45,368 nt of DNA. Origin: Helicobacter muridarum (lineage in GTDB: Bacteria; Campylobacterota; Campylobacteria; Campylobacterales; Helicobacteraceae). The notes under the pieces are model-generated. The model made no database searches, had not been told where the DNA came from, and saw nothing but the letters and a program-made list of their open reading frames with translations. The translations under genes were made by a program, and so were the position numbers. Location of the stretch: assembly GCF_000765805.2 (NCBI RefSeq), contig NZ_JRPD02000017.1:1-45368 (forward strand), in the 5' to 3' direction. Below are positions 36,821 to 45,368 of this stretch, in pieces; positions within the stretch are counted from its first letter, which is position 1; each line of letters starts with the position of its first letter.

Positions 36821-37510
36821 TTACTTAAACGATTCTTTTAATATCTCTAAGGCTAGTTTTGCTGCTTTTTGCTGGGCATTTTTCTTGCTACTTCCACTCG
36901 CTTGAGCTATTTTTTTCCCATTTACTGTAACTTCAATCATAAATGTTTTTTCATGATCTGGACCGTCTTCGCTTATTGTTACGTAATTTGGAACACATGA
37001 TGCATATTCTTGTGTGAATTCTTGCAGGGCTGATTTATAATCTTCAGAAACCATTTGTTCGCTAATATTAAACTCTTGTTGCATAATTGGATAGAAAACC
37101 CTCTTTAGTTCATCTATACCCGATTCTAGATAAATAACCCCCATTAATGCTTCGAAAGCATCGCTTAATATACTGGGTCTATTTCTGCCGCCATTGTATT
37201 CTTGCGATGGAGATAAATATATATATTCTCCCAAATTGATAGAGCATGCCATTTTGAAGAATGCAGTTTCGCTTACCAAGCTTGCTCGCATTTTAGATAA
37301 ACTACCTTCTGATTTATCTTTAAATTGATGAAATAGGAATTCTCCTACAATTAAATCCAACACCGCATCACCTAAAAACTCTAGTCTCTCATTATTGAAA
37401 TTCTTTTTAACTGACCTGTGTGTTAGCGATTCTCTAAGCAATTTTTGGTTTTTAAAAATATAATTAAGTTTTTTTTGGAGACTTTCTATATTACTATTAT
37501 AATGGCTCAA
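36821..37510 (-). CDS. rnc: Ribonuclease III
   Basis: A 229-residue double-stranded-RNA endonuclease for rRNA processing. The catalytic domain shows LTHRS, NNERLEFLGDAVLDLIVGEF (signature motif with the metal-binding glutamate and aspartate), SEGSLSKMRASLVSE and DAFEALMGVIYLESG. The C-terminal dsRNA-binding domain (about 155-225) has YKSALQEFTQE, NGKKIAQASGSSKKNAQQKA and AKLALEIL. It starts at TTG 37510, five bases after AAGGAG. Divergent from pyrH; it stands alone. Confidence 0.95.
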   Translation of the reverse strand: MSHYNSNIESLQKKLNYIFKNQKLLRESLTHRSVKKNFNNERLEFLGDAVLDLIVGEFLFHQFKDKSEGSLSKMRASLVSETAFFKMACSINLGEYIYLSPSQEYNGGRNRPSILSDAFEALMGVIYLESGIDELKRVFYPIMQQEFNISEQMVSEDYKSALQEFTQEYASCVPNYVTISEDGPDHEKTFMIEVTVNGKKIAQASGSSKKNAQQKAAKLALEILKESFK

Positions 37511-37558
37511 ATTATCTCCTTAGTTTTTAAGATTCTTAAATTGTAACAAAAAATATAA

Positions 37559-38374
<816 letters not shown>

Positions 38375-38404
38375 TTGCTATAGGTAATCTAGTTTATACT
38401 TGAA

Positions 38405-38437
38405 TTGATTTTATTTCTAATTATAGAAATCAATCAA
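38405..38437. terminator. Imperfect hairpin between pyrH and the porin gene
   Basis: TTGATT-TT-ATTTCTA pairs with TAGAAAT-C-AATCAA, giving about 13 base pairs with a small internal loop and a 4-base end loop. It lies between two convergent stops (38374 and 38533) and can act on both strands. No strong T-run follows. Confidence 0.4.
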
Positions 38438-38532
38438 ATTCTAGATTTAATACTTAAGCATAGTGTTATCAATAATTGTAATAATTTGGCTTAGCTATGT
38501 ATTGCAATTTAAGTTTAATTTAATTCTATTTT

Positions 38533-39843
38533 CTAGTATGAGAGCTTTCCAAATAGCATAAATCCATGATTTCCAGCAACAGTTTCAACACTAGATGATG
38601 CAAAAGAATATCCTGCACCTATATCAAATCCTAATACAGATCCCTCATCGCTTAGTCTTTTTTGTCTATATGCTTTGTAAAAGCCAGTTAGACTAAGTTC
38701 GCTATATGTTCCAGCTCCAAGTAAAGCTTGCACCTCAAAAAATCGATGCTGCATCTTACCAAATATATAGAATGTTAATGTGTTGCCAACATTATAGTTT
38801 GCACCATTTAAAAATCTTCCATAGAATCTATTTCTATCATTGATAGTAAAAAATCTTGCATTTTGGTTGCCAAATATCCCTCTAAAGCCAGCTCCCATTG
38901 ATATAGAGTAATCTACATATTGTTTACCTTCTTGATTTGTCCTTTTGCGAGTATATTTAAGTTCCTCATCGATTATAAAAAATCCTAATATATCATCTGC
39001 TGTTGTATTTGGCGTTAATCCATTTCCATATTGAAATACCCCATTTCCAGTTGTAAAAGATTCCCATGCCTCATTGACTTCGTATCTTAATCTGCCTTTT
39101 ACTCCGATTTGGAAAAGCGGATCAAGTTTTACTGTGGTTGTAGGGTTTGTAGCTGGTGCTTTTGTGTTTAGCAAAATCCAAGGGGCAAAAAAGATTCTAT
39201 GTTTTGTTTTGCCAAGTGATTTATTGTAGTCTGCTCCAAGAACAAACACTTCTCCACCTAGTTTAATTTTTCCACTGCTAAAATATGGTGCTAAAGAAGC
39301 CAATTCAGAGCCTATTCTACCAGGCAAGAATCCATTATCCAAGAATGAATTAATATAGCTAAACCACATTCTAAACGCAGATACGTTATCTGGAATCCAT
39401 TGTAGACTAACACCTTGTAATGGTCCATTAAGAAAGTCAGTGGTTCTTATAATAGTTTTTCCTTTATCTACATTATATCTACCAGCTACCAGTTTAAAGC
39501 CTCCATTTTTATAGGCTACATATATGTCAGACACATCACCATTGGAGTTTATCCCTATATTGTTGAATGGGAATAGAGCCCATACATTCCAAATACCAGC
39601 TGCACCCATACCTACATTCCAATTTTCATTCAAGCCAAAATTTGCCATAATATGAGCATTTAACCCAAAAAGACCGGGAGCATTATTGTTGCCTGTGAAT
39701 GCGCCATTATTGCCGAAATATCCAAGGCTTAATCTTCCGTGAGTGGTTAGATCTATCTTACTATCTTGAGCTTGACTTATTGTAGTTAAGATGCTAATGC
39801 TAACACTTGTTGCAATGAACAGGTTGCGAATCTTATTCTTCAT
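38533..39843 (-). CDS. Helicobacter-type outer-membrane porin (Hof/Opr-like)
   Basis: A 436-residue outer-membrane protein. It has a signal peptide ending in SQAQ (about residue 25), then IDLTTHGRLSLGYFGNNGAF and a beta-rich barrel with NGGFKLVAGRYNVDKGK, FLNGPLQGVSLQWIPDNV and YINSFLDNGFLPGRIG, features of the HP_OMP_2 family of Helicobacter and related organisms. It ends FMLFGKLSY with an aromatic last residue, the usual sorting signal. Substrate unknown. The ATG at 39843 follows GGAGTTAATAATT. The wide AT-rich upstream gap (39844-40066) shows nothing else. Confidence 0.83.
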   Translation of the reverse strand: MKNKIRNLFIATSVSISILTTISQAQDSKIDLTTHGRLSLGYFGNNGAFTGNNNAPGLFGLNAHIMANFGLNENWNVGMGAAGIWNVWALFPFNNIGINSNGDVSDIYVAYKNGGFKLVAGRYNVDKGKTIIRTTDFLNGPLQGVSLQWIPDNVSAFRMWFSYINSFLDNGFLPGRIGSELASLAPYFSSGKIKLGGEVFVLGADYNKSLGKTKHRIFFAPWILLNTKAPATNPTTTVKLDPLFQIGVKGRLRYEVNEAWESFTTGNGVFQYGNGLTPNTTADDILGFFIIDEELKYTRKRTNQEGKQYVDYSISMGAGFRGIFGNQNARFFTINDRNRFYGRFLNGANYNVGNTLTFYIFGKMQHRFFEVQALLGAGTYSELSLTGFYKAYRQKRLSDEGSVLGFDIGAGYSFASSSVETVAGNHGFMLFGKLSY

Positions 39844-40066
39844 AATTATTAACTCCTAATTATATTAATAAATTTCAAAAATTATATATATGCGGATAAT
39901 TGTTTTATTGCTAACTATATAGTCTTGTAAGCTTACATATACATAAATATATTAATGTTAATATTATACAATATTTTTTGTATTTTATTAAAAATTATAA
40001 ATTATATATATATTAATGCTGTATACTTACAATATTAATAATAATTTGAATTATTTGGTTAGATTA

Positions 40067-40378
40067 TTATTTGAGGAGACTCTCAATTTGCTCTTGTATT
40101 ACTGCTTTGCTTTTTGGTTCAACTAGTCTTTGCCCAACTTCCTTGCCATCTTTGTAAAAAATTAGTGTTGGAATTCTTTTGATATTTAGAGTATCTTTAA
40201 GCTCTTCTTCATTGCTAAAATCTACAGCAAAGAATTTTATATTATCGTATTCACTTTCTAATGTTTCCATTATCGGTTGAATGTGCCTGCAGTCTGGACA
40301 CCAAGACGCACCAATATCAACTATCGCTAAGCCATTTGATATAGAATCGAAGTAATTTTCTCGTGTTAATTCAAGCAT
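40067..40378 (-). CDS. Thioredoxin, CPDC active site (Trx2-like)
   Basis: A 103-residue thioredoxin-fold protein with the active site GASWCPDCRHIQ (Cys27 and Cys30). The CPDC variant replaces the normal CGPC and is known from Helicobacter Trx2-type proteins. The cis-proline is in IKRIPTLIFYKDGKEVG. No signal peptide is present, so it is cytoplasmic. The ATG at 40378 has only an AAGGAATA box. Expected partner is thioredoxin reductase, not in the window. Probably a single-gene unit. Confidence 0.9.
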   Translation of the reverse strand: MLELTRENYFDSISNGLAIVDIGASWCPDCRHIQPIMETLESEYDNIKFFAVDFSNEEELKDTLNIKRIPTLIFYKDGKEVGQRLVEPKSKAVIQEQIESLLK

Positions 40379-40565
40379 GTTTATTCCTTGTTATTTAGTT
40401 GCTATATTTGTATTGTAAGCTAACTTTATAAATGCTTAAATAAATATTGATTTAATAATTAATTGGTATCATAATAGTATTTATACAGCTTATTATTTTA
40501 GTATGAATATTTATTGTGGTTATTGATAAAATAATATATTGATTCTCAGTTTACATTGTGTATTA

Positions 40566-40642
40566 TGGCGTGCTCGGAGGGACTCAAACCCCCGACCTAC
40601 AGGACCGCAACCTGTTGCTCTATTCAACTGAGCTACGAGCAC
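40566..40642 (-). tRNA. tRNA-Arg (anticodon GCG)
   Basis: The minus strand folds as a full cloverleaf: acceptor GTGCTCG/CGAGCAC, D stem GCTC/GAGC, anticodon stem ACAGG/CCTGT with loop TTGCGGT (anticodon GCG, codon CGC), T stem GGGGG/CCCTC with loop TTTGAGT, discriminator G and an encoded CCA (40566-40568). Bacteria usually read CGC with an ACG anticodon modified to inosine, so GCG is noteworthy. Confidence 0.93.
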
Positions 40643-41017
40643 ATTATACTTAAAGTATTATAGCTAAAAATTATCAACTATTGTAAATAATTAACTAAAT
40701 GGATATTAAGTATCAATGTTAAGTTATTGTAAATTAATATTTTGCTATCTTTGATATATCCTAGCTAATTAATAAAAAATTAACAATCATTAAATTGCCA
40801 TAACTTATGTAGTTATTAATGAATTACTAGCTTCATCAAATGTATTTTAATTGTTTTCTGCACTTTTATGCTAAAAATAAAATAAATATAGAAGGTAGAA
40901 TCTTAAAATATGGTATTGGATTCTAGCCTATAGCTAAAACTTAAATATAATCTAACAAGTTTAGTAATATAACTAAAATACTGAAGTCTAAAGCTAATAC
41001 ATTGTAGCAAGCTAATA
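40643..41017. other. AT-rich intergenic region, nothing recognised
   Basis: These 375 bases lie downstream of rpsI and upstream of the tRNA gene. No open frame, RNA gene, hairpin with T-tract or repeat was recognised. The tRNA promoter should be in the part next to 40642. Confidence 0.4.
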
Positions 41018-41410
41018 TTATCTCTTTGAGAACTGAGGACTTCGTCTTGCTTTTCTTTTACCATATTTTTTACGTTCTACAATTCTAGCATCTCTAGTAA
41101 GCAAACCTGCACTTTTTAATGTTTTTCTAAAAGCTTCTCTATCAAGATTATTTAAGGCTTTTGCAATACCGCTTCTTAAAGCTTCAGCCTGTGCTGAATA
41201 TCCACCTCCAAGTGTAGTGGCATGAATATCAACAGATTTATCTTGATTTGTTAGCACTAATGGTTGCATGACTTTCATTTTTATGGAATCATGTCCGCCT
41301 AGCCATTCGTCTAAGCCTATGCCATTTATAACAAGTTTGCCTGTGCCTGTTTCTAGATAAACCTTTGCTATGGCTGTTTTTCTTTTTCCTGTTGCATAAA
41401 CCTTGTTCAT
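41018..41410 (-). CDS. rpsI: 30S ribosomal protein S9
   Basis: A 130-residue ribosomal protein. Typical features are the N-terminal [40 protein letters not shown], and the basic C-terminal tail [19 protein letters not shown], whose last residues reach the P-site tRNA. It starts 10 bases after the rplM stop, the universal L13-S9 pair. Confidence 0.97.
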   Translation of the reverse strand: MNKVYATGKRKTAIAKVYLETGTGKLVINGIGLDEWLGGHDSIKMKVMQPLVLTNQDKSVDIHATTLGGGYSAQAEALRSGIAKALNNLDREAFRKTLKSAGLLTRDARIVERKKYGKRKARRSPQFSKR

Positions 41411-41419
41411 TTTTATCCT

Positions 41420-41866
41420 TTATTCTTTATTTGAATTAGCATTAGAATCTGCTACTTGGGCTGTGTGTGGGTGATTTTCACTAACATAAACTTTTAGTTT
41501 CTTAAGCATTGCTCTGCCTAATTTTGTCTTTGGCAACATACCTCTAACGGCAAGTCTGTATAGTTTCTCTGGTTGCTTTTCCAACATTTCGCCTAATGTC
41601 TTTGACTTTGTGCTACCAAAGTAGCCAGAATGAGTAAAATACTTTTTATCGTTTAGTTTATTGTTGCCATTAAAGCTAACATCTCTAGCGTTAATTATTA
41701 CTACAAAGTCTCCACAATCTAAATTTGGAGTGAATGTGGGCTTATGTTTTCCGCGTATTAGTATAGCAATCTCTGCTATTAGCCTACCAAATACCTTGCC
41801 TTTTGCATCGATTACAATCCAATCTCGCTTTATTTCAGATTGCTTTGGTGTTTTTGTTATTTCCAT
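41420..41866 (-). CDS. rplM: 50S ribosomal protein L13
   Basis: A 148-residue ribosomal protein of normal length. Diagnostic segments are RDWIVIDAKGKVFGRLIAEI, RGKHKPTFTPNLDCGDFVVI, YFTHSGYFGSTKS, RGMLPKTKLGRAMLKKLKVY and the end SENHPHTAQ. First gene of the L13-S9 operon, with an AAGG box before ATG 41866. Confidence 0.97.
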   Translation of the reverse strand: MEITKTPKQSEIKRDWIVIDAKGKVFGRLIAEIAILIRGKHKPTFTPNLDCGDFVVIINARDVSFNGNNKLNDKKYFTHSGYFGSTKSKTLGEMLEKQPEKLYRLAVRGMLPKTKLGRAMLKKLKVYVSENHPHTAQVADSNANSNKE

Positions 41867-41897
41867 AATAAAACCTTAACTTGTTTTTAAATCGAGA

Positions 41898-41903
41898 ATT
41901 GTA
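41898..41903 (-). promoter_or_regulatory. Putative -10 box of rplM-rpsI
   Basis: TACAAT on the minus strand, about 32 bases upstream of the rplM ATG, in the 77-base gap to the upstream pabB gene. Modest support. Confidence 0.33.
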
Positions 41904-41943
41904 TTTATCTATAACTTACATATAGCTTAATTTAAGCAATATT

Positions 41944-43164
41944 TTATATTTTGAGAAATTTGCATTTAAGTTTTAACTCTTTAATTTCATCATTTACGTC
42001 TGAATCCCATACTATTCCACTTCCTACGCCATATCGATAAAAATCCTCATTTTTATATCGAATCAATGTGCGAATAGGAATGCTAAAGACAATTTTTTTG
42101 CTTGATACAACACCCATAGCTCCGCAGTAGATTCCCCTTTTACGGCACTCTAATGCTTGTATGATTTCGATTGTTTTAAGCTTTGGCGTACCAGTTATTG
42201 ATCCGCATGGAAAGATTGCTAAGAAAATATCTAGTAGCTTAAATGGCTTGGGTAGCTTTGCTTGTATGGTAGATACCATTTGATGCAATGTTCTATAGCT
42301 ATGAATGGTAAATAATTTTTTTGTTTTTATGTTTTTTGCATTATATATACGGCTTAAATCATTTCGCAATAGATCTACAATCATTATGTTTTCACTACGA
42401 TTTTTATTATCTTGTTTTAGTTTTTTCTTTAATTCTTTATCCTTTTTTTTGTCAATTTTGTGTTTTTTAGAATCTTCTATTCCCCTGTTTATTGTCCCTT
42501 TCATTGGCTTGGTTGTAATTTCATTACGTTTTATTGAGAAAAAAAGCTCTGGAGAGAAAGATAGAATTGTTAAAAATTCGTTATAAAAGAATGCTTTATA
42601 TGGTGCGTTTTGTTTTTTGCATAGTGCTTTAAATAGTTTTAGACCTGATTTTAGTATTTTCTTATCTATTGTTGATTTATTATGTCTATTTAAGTTATTA
42701 GTATGGGGCTTATTTGTAGCTAATAAAATTTCTTGCGTGTAATTTACTTGATATGTATCGCCTTTTGCAATATGCTCTTTTATTGCAGAGAAATCCCTTT
42801 TATACTTTTGTATGTCAATGTCGCTTATTATGTTTAGATTCTTTACCCTTAAGTTTTGCTTATTCTGTTTAAAGAATATTTTTGAAACTTTCTCTCTTTT
42901 TTCAAATAGCCTGAAATAAGCAAGTGGTTCTAGCCTCTCTTTATGTATTAAACAAGTATTTTTGTATATATCATCAAATAATGCTTTGTCTTTTGTTTGC
43001 ATGATTATGCCAGCTTCATAGGACAAGTATCCTACAAAGTATCCAGTCCCTTTTGTATCTATATGCTCTTGCAATGAGGCAAAGCATGATAATAATTCTT
43101 GATAATTAAAAGCTGCTATGGTTTTTATTGGATTAAGATATATATGTTTGCCATATATGAACAT
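41944..43164 (-). CDS. pabB: Aminodeoxychorismate synthase component I (PabB-like)
   Basis: A 406-residue chorismate-binding enzyme that makes 4-amino-4-deoxychorismate for folate synthesis. The core motifs are KEHIAKGDTYQVNYTQEI, TTKPMKGTINRG (the PxKGT lysine of PabB enzymes), ENIMIVDLLRNDLSRI, FPCGSITGTPKLKTIEIIQ, RGIYCGAMGVV and YGVGSGIVWDSD. It is shorter than E. coli PabB (about 450) and has no fused aminotransferase or lyase part. An unusually lysine-rich stretch (about residues 233-255) sits between the PxKGT and VDLLRND motifs. ATG 43164 has a weak ribosome site. No pabA or pabC is adjacent. Confidence 0.87.
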   Translation of the reverse strand: MFIYGKHIYLNPIKTIAAFNYQELLSCFASLQEHIDTKGTGYFVGYLSYEAGIIMQTKDKALFDDIYKNTCLIHKERLEPLAYFRLFEKREKVSKIFFKQNKQNLRVKNLNIISDIDIQKYKRDFSAIKEHIAKGDTYQVNYTQEILLATNKPHTNNLNRHNKSTIDKKILKSGLKLFKALCKKQNAPYKAFFYNEFLTILSFSPELFFSIKRNEITTKPMKGTINRGIEDSKKHKIDKKKDKELKKKLKQDNKNRSENIMIVDLLRNDLSRIYNAKNIKTKKLFTIHSYRTLHQMVSTIQAKLPKPFKLLDIFLAIFPCGSITGTPKLKTIEIIQALECRKRGIYCGAMGVVSSKKIVFSIPIRTLIRYKNEDFYRYGVGSGIVWDSDVNDEIKELKLKCKFLKI

Positions 43165-43213
43165 ATTATTAAATCTCGCAATAGAATTCTAGATTCATAT
43201 AATAAGCCACATA

Positions 43214-43795
43214 TTATAAGCTTACACGAGAGCTAAAAGCTCTAGCTAGAGAAAAATGATCTATATTGTCTAAGCTCACATTTGATGGTACACCTTGGGC
43301 TATTCTACTAAATGTTAGACCTAGATCTCCTAGTTTTTCTTGAATGAACATAACTAAAACATCACTTTGCAATGATGGGCTAAATGCAAAAATAACTTCG
43401 CTAATTTGTTCGTGACGGATTCTATTTATAAGCTGACTAAAATTGTAATTTTGATAGTCTTCTATAACGCAATATACTCCGTCAAACTCTCCTATGTTTT
43501 CTATTAAAAATACATCTTTAGGATGAGAAACTATACACAAAGAGCCATTTTTGCGAATTGAATCTGCGCATATATGACAAATTTCTCCATGGCTTAATGC
43601 TCCGCATACATCACATTTTTGCACGTCTATAATGCAATCATGTATGGCTTGGGAAATTTGCAATCCTAATGGAGCATTATCAACTGTTAGTGCGTAAGCC
43701 ATTTTCATTGCACTTTTCTTACCTATGCTTGGAAGTTTCTCTAGTGCCTTTACTAATGTATCAAAGCTAAATAATTGATGTTGATAATTTTTCAT
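43214..43795 (-). CDS. recR: Recombination protein RecR
   Basis: A 193-residue DNA-repair protein that works with RecO (and RecF elsewhere). Order: helix-hairpin-helix near LEKLPSIGKKSAMKMAYAL, a four-cysteine zinc finger (CDVCGALSHGEICHICAD), a Toprim domain starting LCIVSHPKDVFLIENIGEFD, and a Walker-like C-terminal end with RIAQGVPSN. Slightly short but complete. ATG 43795 has no strong ribosome site. Divergent from dnaJ. Confidence 0.93.
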   Translation of the reverse strand: MKNYQHQLFSFDTLVKALEKLPSIGKKSAMKMAYALTVDNAPLGLQISQAIHDCIIDVQKCDVCGALSHGEICHICADSIRKNGSLCIVSHPKDVFLIENIGEFDGVYCVIEDYQNYNFSQLINRIRHEQISEVIFAFSPSLQSDVLVMFIQEKLGDLGLTFSRIAQGVPSNVSLDNIDHFSLARAFSSRVSL

Positions 43796-43850
43796 GCGGG
43801 GAATTCTAGCAAAATTTTTATGTGATTTTATTAAATTGTCTTTCTTTTAC

Positions 43851-43856
43851 TATAAT
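43851..43856 (+). promoter_or_regulatory. Putative -10 box of dnaJ
   Basis: A perfect TATAAT in the 103-base divergent gap between recR and dnaJ; expected start near 43864 and a 35-base leader. No HrcA or HspR inverted repeat was recognised. Confidence 0.5.
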
Positions 43857-43898
43857 ACAATGTTTTAGATTCTTAAGTTTTTTGAGTAAGGAGATATT

Positions 43899-45011
43899 TT
43901 GTCTTTTAATATGGATTATTATGAAATTCTTGAAGTAAGCAGAGATGCAGATCATGAGACTATCAAGAAATCTTTTAGAAAGCTAGCACTCAAATATCAC
44001 CCTGATAGAAATCCAAATAACACAGAAGCTGAAGAAAACTTTAAAAAAATTAATGAGGCATATGAGGTCTTAAGCAATAATGAGAGAAGAGCAATTTATG
44101 ATAAATATGGCAAAGAAGGTTTACAATCTCAAGGGTTCTCAAATGGAGCTGGATTTGGTGATATGTTTAGCTCTATTTTTGAAGATTTTTTCAATATGGG
44201 AGAATCTCGTCAACAAGAATACTATGCTTTTGATCTAGATTATGTGTTGCCTCTTTCGCTCACATTTAAGGAAGCTGTATTTGGCTGTCAAAAGACCATT
44301 AAAACCAAATACAAGAGTTATTGCAAGTCATGTAATGGCACAGGGGCTAAAGATGGCAAGATGCAAGATTGCAGTAGATGCAATGGGAAAGGTCGTATTG
44401 TTATGCAACAAGCCATCATACAAATGCAGGTTGCTTGTCCTAGTTGTAATGGAACAGGTAGAGTTATTGTGCAAAAATGCGATAAGTGTCTTGGTGAATG
44501 TTATGAATTAGTAAAAGAGGATATAGTCTTAAATGTTAGGGCTGGTATTGATAATGGACATCAGCTTATTTTTCGTGGCAAAGGCAATGAAGTTAAACGT
44601 GATTTAAGGGGTGATTTATATTTCCAAGTTCAAGTTCAAAAAGATTCTCATTTTGTCCGACATGGTAATGATTTGCATTTGGAAGTTCCTGTGTTTTTTA
44701 CTACAATTATCTTAGGAGGTAGAATAGAAATTCCTACATTAACTGGTAAGGCGGAGTTGAATATACCTGTAAATACCCCTGATGGTTATCAATTTGTATT
44801 TAACAATGAGGGTGTGCAAGATATAAATAGCACTAGAAAGGGTAGATTGGTTGCACAAATTAAAATTACTTATCCTAATGATATTAATGAGGAGCAAAGA
44901 GGGTTAGTTTTAAAATTACAAGATAGTTTTGGTGATAATAGTAAGCCTTATAAGGGTTTTATTGATGAATGCTTTGATAAGGTCAAGAATTGGCTTAATA
45001 AAAAGAAATAA
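43899..45011 (+). CDS. dnaJ: Chaperone DnaJ
   Basis: A 370-residue Hsp40 co-chaperone that stimulates DnaK. The J domain (1-70) has [20 protein letters not shown] with the HPD motif. A G/F-rich linker (75-105) follows, then four zinc-binding repeats [24 protein letters not shown] and CDKCLGEC, and the C-terminal substrate domains. The last glycine of the fourth zinc repeat is replaced by cysteine. The start is TTG 43899, five bases after AAGGAG; ATG 43911 would be 17 bases from that site. It lies alone, not next to dnaK or grpE. Confidence 0.95.
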   Translation: MSFNMDYYEILEVSRDADHETIKKSFRKLALKYHPDRNPNNTEAEENFKKINEAYEVLSNNERRAIYDKYGKEGLQSQGFSNGAGFGDMFSSIFEDFFNMGESRQQEYYAFDLDYVLPLSLTFKEAVFGCQKTIKTKYKSYCKSCNGTGAKDGKMQDCSRCNGKGRIVMQQAIIQMQVACPSCNGTGRVIVQKCDKCLGECYELVKEDIVLNVRAGIDNGHQLIFRGKGNEVKRDLRGDLYFQVQVQKDSHFVRHGNDLHLEVPVFFTTIILGGRIEIPTLTGKAELNIPVNTPDGYQFVFNNEGVQDINSTRKGRLVAQIKITYPNDINEEQRGLVLKLQDSFGDNSKPYKGFIDECFDKVKNWLNKKK

Positions 45012-45251
45012 TGATTATTTATTTTTTAAATACTTGGCTTTCCTTATTTATATTGCTTTAGCTTTTATTTAATAGTTAATATAATGTTTGGGTCTTAGGA
45101 GATTTTATTATTATCTGAATCTATTTATCATATTCTAAGCAAGAAAACTCTCGCCCCAAGAGATAGGGTTGAATTACTTTTTGTTAGAAATATCTAAAAC
45201 TCTAATAGGTCACTTTCTAGCTCTCCTTAGCTATGTAATGGAGTTAGAGCA
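45012..45251. other. Intergenic region after dnaJ with transposon-end-like hairpin
   Basis: No gene start is visible in this 240-base stretch. It contains the hairpin at 45141-45180 and a minus-strand stop codon at 45231-45233 that ends the frame entering from the 36-bp repeats. The short gap next to dnaJ is AT-rich with no clear terminator. Confidence 0.4.
45141..45180 (+). repeat. IS605-end-like hairpin (plus orientation)
   Basis: AAGAAAACTCTCGCCCC, a short loop and GGGTTGAATTAC. It shares the 12-base core AAGAAAACTCTC and the arm-loop-GAATT layout with 16508-16545. No transposase gene lies on either side within the window, so it is a solo end or a small non-autonomous element. Confidence 0.42.
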
Positions 45252-45368
45252 ATAGAAACTAGCTATCGCTTGTTTTTCCAGCTTCGCATAGAAACTAGCT
45301 ATCGCTTGTTTTTCCAGCTTCGCATAGAAACTAGCTATCGCTTGTTTTTCCAGCTTCGCATAGAAACT
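45252..45368. repeat. 36-bp perfect tandem repeat, running off the window
   Basis: Three full identical units (45252-45287, 45288-45323, 45324-45359) and nine bases of a fourth. Each unit begins ATAGAAACTAGCTATCGC and ends CCAGCTTCGC. There are no spacers, so this is not a CRISPR array. The minus strand reads through as the 12-residue unit AKLEKQAIASFY until a TAG at 45233-45231; the plus strand is also open in one frame (IETSYRLFFQLR per unit). The minus-strand reading could be the end of a repeat-containing protein that starts outside the window. Confidence 0.9.

Noticed and set aside
45252-45368. CRISPR array suggested by a 36-base repeat
   Set aside because: The units are directly adjacent with no spacers, and no cas genes are in the window.

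Overview
The window looks like the chromosome of a Helicobacter-type epsilonproteobacterium (Campylobacterota). The DNA is AT-rich. Recognisable lineage markers are a serS-pflB pair, a CheV chemotaxis protein, a thioredoxin with a CPDC active site, a periplasmic alpha-carbonic anhydrase, a gamma-glutamyltranspeptidase, an HP_OMP-type porin and a ComEC without its nuclease domain. About 38 protein genes and one tRNA are supported. The species cannot be fixed from the sequence alone.

Layout. 1-2351 (minus): a tolQ-tolR-tolA-like energy-transduction operon, then the 5' end of ggt cut by the window edge. 2595-5635: a membrane-anchored Mrr-type nuclease, a DMT transporter and argD. 5858-12185: two related TonB-dependent receptors in inverted orientation around yqeY and flgH; flgH has a clear sigma54-type promoter. 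12342-16080 (plus): a DUF2972 gene carrying a 13-G tract, a small TPR-like gene and murE, closely packed. 16081-16961: a non-coding scar with a decayed IS605-family tnpB, hairpins resembling transposon ends, and a second 13-G tract just after the pflB stop. 16962-20868 (minus): pflB and serS. 20988-27146 (plus): cheV, a 5-formyl-THF cyclo-ligase homologue, RNase Y, MreC and a NIT-domain chemoreceptor. 27228-29823 (minus): a YfgM-like protein, a BamB-like lipoprotein and coaX. 30048-34771: carbonic anhydrase, a HAD phosphatase, ComEC and a TraF-like outer-membrane protein. 35034-39843: clpP, an unknown exported protein, rnc, pyrH and a porin. 40067-45011: Trx2-like thioredoxin, tRNA-Arg(GCG), rpsI, rplM, pabB, recR and dnaJ. 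45012-45368: another transposon-end-like hairpin, then a 36-bp tandem repeat running off the window.

How the genes work together. Envelope functions dominate: proton-motive-force transducers and TonB receptors, MurE and MreC for the wall, porin and TraF-like proteins, and BamB/YfgM-like quality control. Motility and chemotaxis genes are scattered (flgH, pflB, cheV, MCP), as is usual for this group. Housekeeping genes fill the rest. The most notable signals are the clean poly-G on/off switch in the DUF2972 gene upstream of murE, the IS605/tnpB scar with dispersed hairpins sharing a common core, and the 36-bp repeat that stays open as a 12-residue repeat on both strands.
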